From Flavobacteriaceae bacterium (GTDB lineage: Bacteria; Bacteroidota; Bacteroidia; Flavobacteriales; Flavobacteriaceae), in NCBI GenBank assembly GCA_017857815.1, contig JAFMCL010000015.1:1-64000 (forward strand): 64,000 nt of DNA, written 5' to 3'. Of this stretch, positions 55,001-63,712 are shown one piece after another. The notes under the pieces are model-generated. The model saw nothing but the letters and a program-made list of their open reading frames with translations. It ran no database searches and was not told the DNA's origin. A program made the translations under genes and the position numbers. Position 1 is the first letter of the stretch; every line of letters begins with the position of its first letter.

Positions 55001-56538
55001 CAGCCGTTATAAGTGTTCTTGTTTTTAAGTTTTTGGCTTGTTTCAGGTGCTTCAACATTCGTTGCATTTGAAGAGCTCACTGATAAATTTGAAGTTTGTG
55101 AATCCCAAAAATTATTTCTACTGCTTGGTGTTGAATTTGTTGCCCCAGAGGCACCACCAATTGAAGCACTGTTTCCACTTACACCTCCGGTACTGTAAGT
55201 GAATTTCCGTCCAAAATCACTGTTTCCTGTATCATCAAATCCTACGAAACCTCCTGCTATTCCAGTACTGTTAATACAAACTGACACGGATCCTCTAGAA
55301 AAAGAATTCTCAATTCTTGAATTAGCTCCTATTTCCCCAACAAATCCGCCTACGATGTCTTTAGCGTTAACATTTCCATAAGAAGTACTGTGGGTTATTT
55401 CTCCATGATTATTTATTTTTCCCGCAAACCCTCCAACAGCAATTCCAAATGCCTGAGCACATACGCCACTGATATCGTGACCTTCCACATAAGCATCTGA
55501 AGAACTTAAAGTTATTTTTGCATAATCATCAATCAATCCTACGAAACCACCTACATTTTCTTTTCCGATGACTATACCGCCATCAACCCTAGAATTCGTA
55601 ACAAGAATGTTTTGATTTTCGTCTCCTTTTAGTTCACCAATGAGCCCTCCAACTCTTGCATTCCCAACAATTGAAATATCTGAGAGAATCATATTTTTGA
55701 TTTCAGAATTACCATTACTTGGACTGCTTACTTTTCCAAAGAATCCAACATCTGATTCGCTTAATCTATTAATGTGAAGGTTGTGTATTTCATACCAATC
55801 ACCTATGTAGCTACCTGTAAATGGTGTAGCGGCATTTCCTATCGGCTTCCAACCTTCAAAGATTGAGTTATCGGTTTCAATATCATTCCAATATTTGGTC
55901 GGAGATGCATCAATATTTTTAATCTGAAGGTAATGTTTATTCCATCTTGTCGAATCTTCACCAATCCATATTAAATTCTCAAATGTGCCAATCAAATATG
56001 GACTTTCAGCATTTCCACTTCCACTGGGTGCAATTCCATTCTTAATATTGAGCGTTAAACTTTCAGACCCACTATAGGTAATGCCCGAAATAGAGGTTCC
56101 AGAAACAGTTGCCACGGTTTTGAAAAACGTTGTCGTGGTTTGAGTCCAAGAATACATCCAAGTAAAGGAATTACTAGTTTCTGTCATGAATACATCTGAA
56201 ACGATACCTGATAGTGAAATGGTAGGGGTAGGCGACATCGCCTGAGAGAAAGTAGCGGTAATGGTAACTACTTCTGAGTTTGAGATTTCATTATCTGAAG
56301 CGGAAGAAGTCAAAGATACGGTTATGGTTGTCGCGGAACCTAATAAATTTAAAAAGCCACTGTTTAACGAAAGCCCATTGGATTGAGTGCCAATAAAAGC
56401 CTGACCCATATTGTAAGTCATTGAAATCCCGTTTTCATAAGTTTTCACCAAGCTTAAAGGCGAAGAAAACACAACCTCTTGGCTAAAGACTAAAGAGCTA
56501 ACCAAAAATAACAGGTACTTAAATAATTTAAAATTCAC
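51502..56538 (-). CDS. Large T9SS-secreted surface protein with GLUG, Ig-like and thrombospondin type 3 regions
   Basis: About 1,678 residues from a GTG at 56538, chosen because it puts a standard signal peptide at the N-terminus ([19 protein letters not shown]). The frame is open to an ATG at 56637, which would add 33 residues in front. In order: an Ig-like domain (60-170), GLUG-type repeats (about 283-436; [32 protein letters not shown]), an unknown region, three tandem Ig-like repeats of about 97 residues (659-949), thrombospondin type 3 repeats (1069-1136), a cadherin-like stretch, more type 3 repeats (1369-1432) and a type A T9SS sorting domain. It is probably a calcium-stabilised adhesin. 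The last roughly 190 codons are nearly identical to the 48-50 kb paralogue. Confidence 0.83.
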   Translation of the reverse strand: MNFKLFKYLLFLVSSLVFSQEVVFSSPLSLVKTYENGISMTYNMGQAFIGTQSNGLSLNSGFLNLLGSATTITVSLTSSASDNEISNSEVVTITATFSQAMSPTPTISLSGIVSDVFMTETSNSFTWMYSWTQTTTTFFKTVATVSGTSISGITYSGSESLTLNIKNGIAPSGSGNAESPYLIGTFENLIWIGEDSTRWNKHYLQIKNIDASPTKYWNDIETDNSIFEGWKPIGNAATPFTGSYIGDWYEIHNLHINRLSESDVGFFGKVSSPSNGNSEIKNMILSDISIVGNARVGGLIGELKGDENQNILVTNSRVDGGIVIGKENVGGFVGLIDDYAKITLSSSDAYVEGHDISGVCAQAFGIAVGGFAGKINNHGEITHSTSYGNVNAKDIVGGFVGEIGANSRIENSFSRGSVSVCINSTGIAGGFVGFDDTGNSDFGRKFTYSTGGVSGNSASIGGASGATNSTPSSRNNFWDSQTSNLSVSSSNATNVEAPETSQKLKNKNTYNGWDFENSWLITGNLNDSYPIIRGNNQFSLVAATINLISGVVTVSLSEPINSGSSSTSETITAADLLVSLLSDTNSSVTNVVSTPIELTLENDNKVFSFVISYTGIFDGDEVLKIGPREDDSVSGNSSGNVSSSLYFTINSSEFYVDSIIPTVTLSHTPTETLLINSDTLTISATFSEAMQSTPTINITGIVTNSLMSATSSASVWTYFWTVSTTLSGEVSAVVSGSDLAGNAYSGTESITFIIDNSLPTVTLSRSDNGGILTNSNVVTLTAVFSEAMRETPTLTISGVLTDILMTATTSASVWTYFWTVSTTLNGEVSAVVSGSDLLGNPYSGSDELTFTLDNLGPSVTLTSSDDDKVVSINDDITITANFNEDVRNTPTISITGVVSDSLMTATTSATWTYLWTVSSTTNTTFSATVSGSDLFGNPYNGTESITFTKDQFGPEILSVVTDPAMEYLDVSFSEGVYSLNKSLSGVLSTSFVIYKGDDENSGITITNISLAGATNGLTGGELLLRLSIDIPAGTPLGDVYYLTAVASAVFDIDLNPMSTIQNNNIIVLDDDKDNDGVKDIFDKCPKTPEGEEVNETGCAFFEVDTDLDAIPDVDDNCPLINNPLQEDRDNDGQGDLCDPDPIIKITSIPTEETVALGTIVGTISTSDLNNSEITLSIQDELSLFALEGNNIILTGELDFEAIESHMITISANSKFGSSVLTVLIKVIDVPNTTYDASFYVSIFKVDGQTRSDITTKGYKRFHNPYNRGVGKWKIRKNISGGADAKLFVIKVPPPVSKRNEEESEEYLAFIDTPSFDNPMDHNKDNIYEVDVEYFNTEDGAPEIAVPITQFQLQVAEGTNTVLELQSRLALPTDDTDGDGIPDVEDNSPVVANPDQEDLDGDGIGDVSDDFDQDGVWNPDDDCSETTLGRRVGADGCEIFYLSSENFKLYKTEKCPGGNSITIESQDFSNIFNIDVTGAINKQENFQGSRWKLENLSGGNYKLCITAEGVNRSEFERCFEVNIKDADPLTVFASKNQDQELVTFQLSGGKVYDVIHNGVRTQSARSSQSVQLKKGLNTVKISTGLECQGVFEEQYFVSENIAYSPNPFNEKLNLFIGGTDTEVKIEIFSTEGRLINSLIGNLSLNNRSISVNTQNLNMGSYIIKLTGKTVKQSFIALKK
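53690..54565 (-). repeat. Three tandem Ig-like coding repeats of about 290 bases
   Basis: Three consecutive units with period about 288-291 bases (97 codons) share the blocks encoding [20 protein letters not shown] and FSEAM..TPT. The two 5'-most units (54015-54300 and 54302-54590 on the plus-strand scale) are the most alike at DNA level. The third is more diverged. A related single unit sits near 56020-56320. Confidence 0.75.
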
Positions 56539-56882
56539 AAGTGTTAAATTTTTTAAAAGCTTCAATACGATTTGGTTCCAACAACAAAAGTGTTCATAAA
56601 GCCCTTCATTATTTGAGGATAAAGTGTTTGATTCCATAGAGCAAGCATCATTTTCCGTCGAAGTGGCCTTAATAATGCATTAAAGCTATAATATGTTTGA
56701 GCTTTAGGAGTAAACCCCATGAGAAATATTATTATGATAGTAGTATTATTTTATAATATAGTAAATAAATTCAAATTTAATAATTTATTATGAATAAATC
56801 AGTCTGTTATCCCTCTACCTTAAAAAGATTTAAGTTGTAGATAAACAGTTTAGAGGAAATCACTCCAAGCATAAAAAAATGA

Positions 56883-57215
56883 TCAATTCAATTGAAAAAT
56901 TTTATCCATTAAAACCCATTTCTGGTTAGGAGAGGAAAACGAAATATTTTTTTGGTAATTGGCCATGAGTTCCTCCCATTTAATAACGAAAGGATTTTGA
57001 CTATCCATTTTATTTTTCTTCTCAAAAGAAAAGTTTTCCCCCACTTCCATAATCATAAACAGACGATCACTAATATGATAAATTTGCATGTCCAAAATCC
57101 CGCTATTCTTGATACTTTCAATGATTTCAGGCCAAACCCTTTTGTGGTGCTCGATGTATTTATGAATTAATAAAGGATCATTTATAAGATCCAACGCCAG
57201 ACAATATCTTTTCAC
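56883..57215 (-). CDS. L-fucose/L-rhamnose mutarotase (RhaM-type)
   Basis: A 110-residue sugar epimerase interconverting alpha and beta anomers. The GTG at 57215 is preferred: it follows the permease stop by one base and starts the family sequence (KRYCLALDLINDPLLIHKY). The open frame extends 45 codons further upstream but only over the permease gene. The family core is EHHKRVWPEIIESIKNSGILDMQIYHISDRLFMIMEV, where the histidine and tyrosine of this region are the catalytic residues in RhaM. Given the fucosidase and FucP-like permease just upstream, L-fucose is the likely substrate. COG3254 proteins are known as fucose mutarotases in some non-phosphorylative pathways. Confidence 0.78.
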   Translation of the reverse strand: MKRYCLALDLINDPLLIHKYIEHHKRVWPEIIESIKNSGILDMQIYHISDRLFMIMEVGENFSFEKKNKMDSQNPFVIKWEELMANYQKNISFSSPNQKWVLMDKIFQLN

Positions 57216-57216
57216 T

Positions 57217-58506
57217 TTAAGCTTGTTTATAGATTTTATTCCCGTAATAAGCAATAAATAAGAAACAAAGTAAAGGCAAAAGGAAAGAAAAATTAACTTC
57301 TGAAACTCCAAGTATTTTGATGTCACTAACACCATTTCCGCCCAAATCAATTAACATTCCTTGAAGCTTTGGCATCAATGCTCCACCAACAATTGCCATG
57401 ACCAAACCTGCTGCTCCAATTTTAGATTCTTCTTCATCAAGACCTTCTAGAGCAATACCATAGATTGTAGGAAACATTAAAGACATGAAAAAAGAAATTC
57501 CGACTAAAGAATACAGGCCAAAGTACCCTTCAATAAAAATGGTAAGTAGCGATGCAATCGCAGCGAAGCCCGCGAATAACATCAAAAGCCTTCCTGCGTT
57601 TACGAATCTTAGAAAATAAGTCCCTATTGCTCGACCAACTAAGAAAAGGATAAAACAAAGGAATTGATAATTGGCTGCAGTTTCACTAGATAAACCGATG
57701 GCTTCCGCATATTGATAGATGTAGGTCCAACACATAATTTGTGCCCCAACATAAAACACCTGTGAAAGCACTCCCTGACTATAGTTTTTGTTTTTAAATA
57801 ATTTACGAAAAGCTTCTCCCAAAGGAGCGTTAGTTTCATCACCTTTTGCTTGTGGCATTTTTGCAGCCAAAATTAATACAAAAACGGCCAAGACAACGAG
57901 TCCTAGTATAACATAGGGGTTTCTGATGACCAATAAATCTGAAGTTCGGATAAGTGTTTTTTGTACTGCTTCGAGGGTGCTAAAATTGGCAATATCGTCA
58001 GATTGTAATCTCTTTAAAACAAATTGTTGTGCCACAAGTAATCCGAGAATCAGTCCCAAAGGATTAAAGGCTTGCGCTAAATTTAATCTTTGGGTCGCTG
58101 TTTCTTTATCTCCCATTGCTAAAATGTAGGGATTTGCAGTTGTTTCAAGAAAAGCCAAGCCAAAAGTTAAAATATATAAACCCAAACAGAAGAACCAAAA
58201 TTGTTCTGTAATAGCGGCGGGATAGAAAAGCAGTGCACCCCCAGCATAAAGAGCAAGGCCTATGAGTATTCCAACTTTGTAGGAATATTTTCTGACAAAA
58301 AGAGCAGCGGGAAGCGCCATACAGAAATAACCCCCATAGAATGCCATTTGAACCCAAGCGGCTTGTGAATTTGAAAGTTCGAGTACTTTTTTAAATGCCT
58401 GAACCATTGGATCGGTTACAGCATTAGCAAAACCCCAAAGGGCGAATAATGACGTTATCAGTATAAATGGAATGATTACTTCTTTGGAAACAACAGTTTT
58501 TTTCAT
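57217..58506 (-). CDS. L-fucose permease-like MFS sugar:H+ symporter
   Basis: A 429-residue, 12-helix transporter of the FucP/GluP group. The family features are the start FILITSLFALWGFANAVTDPMVQAFKKVLELSNSQAAWVQMAFYGGYF, where the Asn-containing motif binds sugar, LETTANPYILAMG, and FFMSLMFPTIYGIALEGL. In E. coli FucP the early Asp and Glu serve proton coupling; the D in NAVTDPM corresponds. It starts nine bases after the SDR gene stop and ends one base before the mutarotase start. Neighbours point to L-fucose, although related permeases carry galactose, glucose or mannose. Confidence 0.85.
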   Translation of the reverse strand: MKKTVVSKEVIIPFILITSLFALWGFANAVTDPMVQAFKKVLELSNSQAAWVQMAFYGGYFCMALPAALFVRKYSYKVGILIGLALYAGGALLFYPAAITEQFWFFCLGLYILTFGLAFLETTANPYILAMGDKETATQRLNLAQAFNPLGLILGLLVAQQFVLKRLQSDDIANFSTLEAVQKTLIRTSDLLVIRNPYVILGLVVLAVFVLILAAKMPQAKGDETNAPLGEAFRKLFKNKNYSQGVLSQVFYVGAQIMCWTYIYQYAEAIGLSSETAANYQFLCFILFLVGRAIGTYFLRFVNAGRLLMLFAGFAAIASLLTIFIEGYFGLYSLVGISFFMSLMFPTIYGIALEGLDEEESKIGAAGLVMAIVGGALMPKLQGMLIDLGGNGVSDIKILGVSEVNFSFLLPLLCFLFIAYYGNKIYKQA

Positions 58507-58515
58507 CTATTAGTT

Positions 58516-59298
58516 TTAAGTTATTGATCGATCTAAATGGGTATAGCCACCATCAACATAAATAAGTTGACCTGTGGTGTGACTCGACTTTTCAGACAAT
58601 AAAAAAGTTACGGTATTGGCAATTTCTTCTGGGGTCGTCATTCTTTTTTCAAGAGGAATTTTGTTTACAATGCTTTTAAATTTTTCCTCAGGGTTTGGAA
58701 AAGTATCAATCCATCTTTTATATAAAGGCGTAAAACTTTCTGCAACAATCACGGCATTCACACGAATGGAATAGGGGAGAAGTTCAGCAGCCCATTCTAA
58801 GGTCAATGCATTTCTTCCTCCACAAGCAGCAGCATATCCAGAAGTTCCTCCCTGACCAGTCATTGAAACCTTAGAACCAATATTTATGATCACTCCTTTA
58901 TTTTCTTTAAGAAAAGGGAGTGCTTCTTGTGCCATCAAATAGTAGTGAACTACATTTTTTTTCAGGGAATCAATGAATTTATTTGCATCTCCGTTCTCAA
59001 GGCCTACGCCATCATTTACGCCGGCATTATTCACCAACCCATGAACCGTTCCAAACTCAGCAACTGCAGCAGCTATGGCTGCCTTACATTGTTCGGGATC
59101 AGTAAGTTCGGCTATTGCATAAGAAGCATTTCCGCCTTTCTCTTTTATGCCTTTTACTGCTGCCAAGACAGCCTCCCTGCCTCTTCCCACGATAAAGGGA
59201 ATAGCCCCTTCCGCTGCGAGTACATTGCTTATTGCATTTCCAATGCCTTTTGCACCACCAGTCACAACGATTACTTTATCTTTTAAATTTAAATTCAT
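58516..59298 (-). CDS. SDR family oxidoreductase, probable L-fucose dehydrogenase, with Cys at the catalytic Lys position
   Basis: A 260-residue Rossmann-fold enzyme. The cofactor loop is TGGAKGIG (13-20), with NNAG (90-93), S142 and Y155. The canonical YxxxK motif is YAAAC here, so the usual catalytic lysine is C159 (codon TGT). The tail 'TGQLIYVDGGYTHLD' is normal. In the operon it follows the fucosidase and precedes the fucose permease. It would fit the first oxidation of L-fucose to L-fuconolactone. The changed lysine could mean altered chemistry or a subfamily that replaces this residue. The substrate is inferred from context. Confidence 0.8.
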   Translation of the reverse strand: MNLNLKDKVIVVTGGAKGIGNAISNVLAAEGAIPFIVGRGREAVLAAVKGIKEKGGNASYAIAELTDPEQCKAAIAAAVAEFGTVHGLVNNAGVNDGVGLENGDANKFIDSLKKNVVHYYLMAQEALPFLKENKGVIINIGSKVSMTGQGGTSGYAAACGGRNALTLEWAAELLPYSIRVNAVIVAESFTPLYKRWIDTFPNPEEKFKSIVNKIPLEKRMTTPEEIANTVTFLLSEKSSHTTGQLIYVDGGYTHLDRSIT

Positions 59299-59321
59299 GA
59301 AGGGTGGTATAATCTATGGGG

Positions 59322-60731
59322 TTATATTTCTTGACCAATAATTTTAAAAGACCAAGCAATTTTTTCATTTAATGTTTCCAACAGTATAATTGGAATTTTA
59401 ATTTTGAGTCCTTCATCAACAGAAAAACTCCATTCCAATGGTTCCTCATGGCCTAGCATGATAATTTCAGAACCATCTTTTGGCTTTATGTGGTTAATAA
59501 CAAATTCTTCTCCAGGATTCTCGAGTGAGATTGCGTAGTAAATGTCAGAATTTTTTTTCTTAGTAAAACGTATTTTTTCTCCCTGTTTGTAGGTGCTTTT
59601 TAGTTTTTCAGTTTCATAAATCACCTCTCCATTTACTTCCAGCCATTCCCCCATTTTTTCGAGTCTCTCAACGCTAGGTTGTGGAATTAACCCCTCAGCT
59701 GTAGGGCCAACATTTAATAAGTAATTCCCACCTTTTGCAGCGATATCAATTAAATTATGAATTAACACTTCCCCAGATTTCCAATTTTTATCATATGATT
59801 TAAATCCCCAAGTGTCGTTCATGGTCATGCAAGATTCCCAGTCCAAATCCGAGGCTCCTTCAAGAATTTCCTGTTCTGGAGTTCCAAAATCCCCTGCATA
59901 TTTCTTGTCGTCTTTGTTCATCCCTTTCATCCCTTGTCTCCCTTTGTCAACGCGGTTGTTGATAATGATGTCAGGTTTTAAAGTACGTACATATTGATAC
60001 AGCTCCAATCCCATTTCATGGGTGAATTCAGGAATCCATTCACCGTCAAACCAAAGAATATCTGCGTCATAAGTCTCAATTATTTCCCTAAGTTGTGGTT
60101 TTAAATAATTTTCGTAATAGTCTGGAAACTTTGGATTCGGATTTTCTTTATATTCATATCGCGGCGCATCATTTGATTGCGCATTTGGATGATGCCAATC
60201 CAATATTGAATGATAAAGACCAAACTTTATCCCCCTGCTTTTACAAGCTTTTGAAAGGGCTTTTAGAATGTCTTTTCCATAGGGAGAGAAGTCAACAATG
60301 TTATAATCAGAAACTTTAGAATCCCAAAGTGCAAAGCCATCGTGATGTTTTGAAGTTATGACCACATATTTCATCCCTGCATTTTTCATGAGTTCCGCCC
60401 ATTTATCAGCGTCAAATGAAGTGGGGTTAAATGCTCTAGAATAGTTTTCATAATCTTTAATTGGAATATTTCCCTTTATCATAATCCATTCTCCAATTCC
60501 TTTTACTTTTTTACCGTTGTGTATTCCAGCAGGAACAGCATAGGGCCCCCAATGAATAAACATTCCAAATCTTGCATCTCTCCACCACTTCATTCGCTTA
60601 TCAAAATCAGTTCTTGATTCATTGAGATAATCGATTTGTTGGACTTGTTCTTTCTTTTTGGGTTCATTACATGAGCTGAATAGGGCAAACAATAATAATA
60701 GGCTTAGGGTAAAAAAAGGTTGTTTTTTCAT
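59322..60731 (-). CDS. Alpha-L-fucosidase, family GH29, lipoprotein
   Basis: A 469-residue glycosidase started at MKKQPFFTLSLLLLFALFSSC (ATG at 60731), which gives a lipoprotein signal with lipobox FSSC; an upstream ATG adds 20 residues that spoil it. The GH29 catalytic domain has WWRDARFGMFIHWGPYAVPAG near its start, KHHDGFALW, and the nucleophilic aspartate in ILWFDGEW near residue 227. The C-terminal beta-sandwich is short. It removes alpha-L-fucose from fucans, glycoproteins or algal glycans at the cell surface. No sulfatase or SusCD pair is near, so the polymer source is unclear. Confidence 0.92.
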   Translation of the reverse strand: MKKQPFFTLSLLLLFALFSSCNEPKKKEQVQQIDYLNESRTDFDKRMKWWRDARFGMFIHWGPYAVPAGIHNGKKVKGIGEWIMIKGNIPIKDYENYSRAFNPTSFDADKWAELMKNAGMKYVVITSKHHDGFALWDSKVSDYNIVDFSPYGKDILKALSKACKSRGIKFGLYHSILDWHHPNAQSNDAPRYEYKENPNPKFPDYYENYLKPQLREIIETYDADILWFDGEWIPEFTHEMGLELYQYVRTLKPDIIINNRVDKGRQGMKGMNKDDKKYAGDFGTPEQEILEGASDLDWESCMTMNDTWGFKSYDKNWKSGEVLIHNLIDIAAKGGNYLLNVGPTAEGLIPQPSVERLEKMGEWLEVNGEVIYETEKLKSTYKQGEKIRFTKKKNSDIYYAISLENPGEEFVINHIKPKDGSEIIMLGHEEPLEWSFSVDEGLKIKIPIILLETLNEKIAWSFKIIGQEI

Positions 60732-60802
60732 TTTAGGTAGGTATAAAAGTTGTGTATTGATTTTTTTTAGGGGTAAAAGTTGATTTTTCAATTTAATGAG
60801 GT

Positions 60803-61342
60803 TTAATTATAAGAGATTGGGATTAGAATTTCATTTCGTCTAAAAACTATTTTGTAAGGGCTATTGTAAACTAATATCTTGGAGTCTCCAAGAATTTTAA
60901 TATTCTGCTCATTGAGAATTTTCATTAGTTTATCTGTATTTTCTTTCTCTTTGACTTCATCAGTATAACCCGAATATTCGATGGCAGCATAATGGCTACT
61001 ATCGGATTCATACACAACCAAACTTGCGTCATTGGGTTTGGGTGTGTTTTCTTTGTTAAAGCTTTTGGGTAAGACAAATGCCATAGAATTCTCCGATTCA
61101 CTTTTTTCCATATGAACTGGTGTGGTCATGGAGATTTTAGTCTCTCCATCATTGTTACCCGAAATATATTTAAAAAGTTTTCCAAATCCAGATCTACCAT
61201 TGTCCGAGGAGTATTTGGCCATCATTACGGGAGGATAGAATCTTATCTCACAACCAGAGAAGTTTTTCAGCACCTCATAGGATTGAGTTTCAGTCTGCGC
61301 CATAGTATAAAATGATAGTAAAATAAAAAATATAATGCGCAT
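60803..61342 (-). CDS. SOUL heme-binding family protein, exported
   Basis: A 179-residue exported protein with signal peptide 1-16 (LSFYTMAQ) and a SOUL/HBP domain: 'SYEVLKNFSGCEIRFYPPVMMAKYS', 'FGKLFKYISGNNDGETKISMTTPVHME', 'AFVLPKSF', 'YAAIEYSGYTDE'. The family can bind haem or tetrapyrroles weakly, but the function of bacterial members is largely unknown. It lies ten bases after the Gfo/Idh/MocA gene and about 70 bases before the fucosidase start, so it is probably in the same transcript. A haem role in a fucose operon would be unexpected. Confidence 0.85.
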   Translation of the reverse strand: MRIIFFILLSFYTMAQTETQSYEVLKNFSGCEIRFYPPVMMAKYSSDNGRSGFGKLFKYISGNNDGETKISMTTPVHMEKSESENSMAFVLPKSFNKENTPKPNDASLVVYESDSSHYAAIEYSGYTDEVKEKENTDKLMKILNEQNIKILGDSKILVYNSPYKIVFRRNEILIPISYN

Positions 61343-61351
61343 GAATATTGT

Positions 61352-62701
61352 TTAAAGGTTTTCACCATAAGACCAACCTTCACGGACAGGTTCTTTGATA
61401 AAACTATTTAACTCTGGACGATTCGTTACCCTCATGTTTTCTGTATCATACTCAATCTTGGTTACAAACCTTTGCGCCAAAACACCTACCAAAGCCATTT
61501 CTGTAAGTTCAGCGGCGTAATCAAAATTTGAGCCTGGCAAATAGTTGTTTTTTATTGCGTCAATCCATTCATCAACTGGTTTTTCTTCCCCAATTCTTGG
61601 AATTGTTTTTTCTGGTAAATTCACTTGAAATTCAGCCCATTCTTCCGGAGAGACCAAAAGCTGTGGCTTATTAGGTCGCCCGCCAGTCATTAAGGTGTTT
61701 TTTTCCCCGATCATTAACATTCCTGATTTTGGAAATTTTTCAATTCCCCATTCTGGTCTGATTTCAGGTTTTTCACCACCTTCATACCATTTTAGGGTTA
61801 CAGGTTCTTTTCCTTTTCTTGGACCAAACTGAAAAGTTGTAACTGATTCATCTGCTATGAAGCCGTGTTCCGACATCGGGTTTTTAGCAGTCGCCTCAAC
61901 CGTGTGCGGTGATCCTAAATCGAGCGCCCAAAAAGGAGCGTCTAGGGTGTGACAAGCCCAATCTCCCAGTTGTCCATTTCCAAAATCATAGAAACCTCTC
62001 CAAGATTTAGGAGCGTAGGCAGAATTAAATTCTCTGTACTTTGCAGGGCCTAACCAAAGGTCCCAATCTAGATATTCAGGAACGGGATCGACTGTAGGAG
62101 GAAAACTTTCAGGTTTGGTGAAGTATTTTCCTGGACCAAAATTAAATGCACCATGCCAGGCATGAACTTCGTTGACTTGTCCTAAAATTCCTGCATCATA
62201 CCATTCTTTAATTAAACGAATTCCATCAGTTGTATGACCTTGATTTCCCATTTGGGAAGTTATATTATAGTATTTAGCAGCCTTTTTCATTGTTCTCAAT
62301 TGCCAAATATTGTGCGCCAACGGTTTTTCAACATAAACATCAATACCGAGCTCCATTGCAATCATGGTCGCAGCAAAGTGAGTGTGATCGGGAGTCGTTA
62401 TGATTACAGCATCAATTTCTTTTGCCATTTTATCAAACATGACCCTAAAGTCCTTGAATTTTCTAGCTTTTGGATAAAGAAGGTAACCTGCTGCGGCTAG
62501 GTTGTCGTCTACGTCGCACATGGCAACAATGTTTTCATTGGGAACACTGCCCCAATTGGCTTTACCGCGACCTCCAACACCAATAACAGCGATGTTTAAT
62601 CGATTGTTAGGAGCATTACTGCGGAAGTTAGGAATGAAAAAAAGGCCGGTAGAGGCCATTGAGGTAGATTTTATAAAAGATCTTCTTGTAAAATTATTCA
62701 T
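61352..62701 (-). CDS. Tat-exported Gfo/Idh/MocA family oxidoreductase
   Basis: A 449-residue NAD(P)-dependent oxidoreductase exported in folded form. The N-terminus TRRSFIKSTSMASTGLFF is a twin-arginine signal. The nucleotide-binding fold starts NIAVIGVGGRGKANW. The active-site motif DVYVEKPLAHN gives EKP, and the C-terminal half follows the family pattern GDWACHTLDAPFWALDLG. It heads the likely fucose operon. Secreted members include glucose-fructose oxidoreductases and GH109-type enzymes that use NAD in glycoside cleavage. A sugar or glycan substrate is therefore plausible, but the exact reaction is unknown. Confidence 0.86.
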   Translation of the reverse strand: MNNFTRRSFIKSTSMASTGLFFIPNFRSNAPNNRLNIAVIGVGGRGKANWGSVPNENIVAMCDVDDNLAAAGYLLYPKARKFKDFRVMFDKMAKEIDAVIITTPDHTHFAATMIAMELGIDVYVEKPLAHNIWQLRTMKKAAKYYNITSQMGNQGHTTDGIRLIKEWYDAGILGQVNEVHAWHGAFNFGPGKYFTKPESFPPTVDPVPEYLDWDLWLGPAKYREFNSAYAPKSWRGFYDFGNGQLGDWACHTLDAPFWALDLGSPHTVEATAKNPMSEHGFIADESVTTFQFGPRKGKEPVTLKWYEGGEKPEIRPEWGIEKFPKSGMLMIGEKNTLMTGGRPNKPQLLVSPEEWAEFQVNLPEKTIPRIGEEKPVDEWIDAIKNNYLPGSNFDYAAELTEMALVGVLAQRFVTKIEYDTENMRVTNRPELNSFIKEPVREGWSYGENL

Positions 62702-62970
62702 TTAGCACAAATTCGTTTAATAACTTTATTATAAAAGTTAGAATAAATATATATTAATTTTATGAGATGATGTGTTAACAAAATCTAAAATTATTTTTGT
62801 TTTCAATTTACTCCTACGGTCTTTAACTAATGTTAATAAAGGGAAGTTTAAACCAGAGTAATCTTTCTGATCTCATAAAGCTGGATCATGACGCACATGA
62901 TATTATAAAATTTCACACTGTGATTTTATTTCAATTGTGCTTTAAAATACAACAAGGTTGTTTCATAGCG

Positions 62971-63324
62971 CTAAGTAATCTTGGAAAGGGATTCAATTAG
63001 TTTTTTCACCTGCTGCTCTAGAATTTCTATTCTTGCATTCTGACCTTTGATCCTTTCGATTAAATCAATACTCTGAAATCGTGTATCATTCTCACTCTCT
63101 GACTTTTTTAAAAGCATTTCCCCCTTGTCATTCATGATCCAATCAAAGCTAATTTCAGGATATTTTTCGCAGATGGCAGCAGCTACTTTGGCTGATATGC
63201 CATTCCTTTCATTAATTATATAACCAATAGTAGTTCCACTTCCATGGCCCAGTTCTATACCCAACGCACGCCGGCTTTTTTTGGTATAAGTAAGTACTCT
63301 CAAGAGTCTTTCAGAATATTTCAT
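62971..63324 (-). CDS. Small HTH regulator with C-terminal coiled coil
   Basis: A 117-residue protein. Residues 1-45 form a Xre/CI-like helix-turn-helix (LLRVLTYTKKSRRALGIELGHGSGTTIGYIINERNGIS). The next segment, CEKYPEISFDWIMNDKGEML, is a familiar feature of Bacteroidota phage-repressor-like proteins. The last 35 residues (LIERIKGQNARIEILEQQVKKLIESL) form a coiled coil likely used for oligomerisation. No LexA-like peptidase domain or phage genes are near. The target and signal are unknown. Confidence 0.72.
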   Translation of the reverse strand: MKYSERLLRVLTYTKKSRRALGIELGHGSGTTIGYIINERNGISAKVAAAICEKYPEISFDWIMNDKGEMLLKKSESENDTRFQSIDLIERIKGQNARIEILEQQVKKLIESLSKIT

Positions 63325-63677
63325 TAAAAAAAAACCTTAAAATCATACATTTGTTGTTAAATGTTTATATATTTGATAACATACGCAATGTATAAAGAAT
63401 TAAATTCATACAAAAATTGTTTAATCATTAATTCAAATATATACTTAACCTATGCGATTACCCCGCCAAATCTCATGATCCCCAGCTTAACCTACTTTTT
63501 TAATTTTTAAACACATGTGAACAAAAATATTTAGAATAATTTGTATAATTTACAATATTTACTGTTATTTAACAATTAAATAAAAATTCACAAAAAACAT
63601 TAGTCAACTATTTTATAAATACTTTTTTCCCCCTCAAAACTTACCGCCCTGTTACACCTTTTAAACTTAACCCTTTT
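63325..63677. other. AT-rich non-coding region
   Basis: About 350 bases without a credible gene on either strand. The part next to the HTH gene includes a loose inverted repeat (ATAC...GTAT near 63385) that might serve as an operator, but it is short. The right part leads into the promoter of the last gene. Confidence 0.4.
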
Positions 63678-63707
63678 TTGTTCTGTATTTATTGAACATT
63701 AAATTTG
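63678..63707 (+). promoter_or_regulatory. Near-consensus promoter giving a leaderless mRNA
   Basis: TTG (63678-63680), 19 bases, TAAATTTG (63700-63707), with the ATG only five bases after the -7 element. Transcription would start at or within a few bases of the ATG. Confidence 0.65.
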
Positions 63708-63712
63708 GTTAA

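Noticed and set aside
62830-63000. A 56-codon plus-strand frame (starts MLIKGSLNQSNL) overlapping the end of the HTH gene
   Set aside because: No promoter, no recognisable family, and it overlaps a better-supported gene on the other strand; AT-rich sequence makes such frames common.
62971-63324. HTH protein as a prophage or integrated-element marker
   Set aside because: No integrase, phage structural genes, direct repeats or tRNA target nearby.
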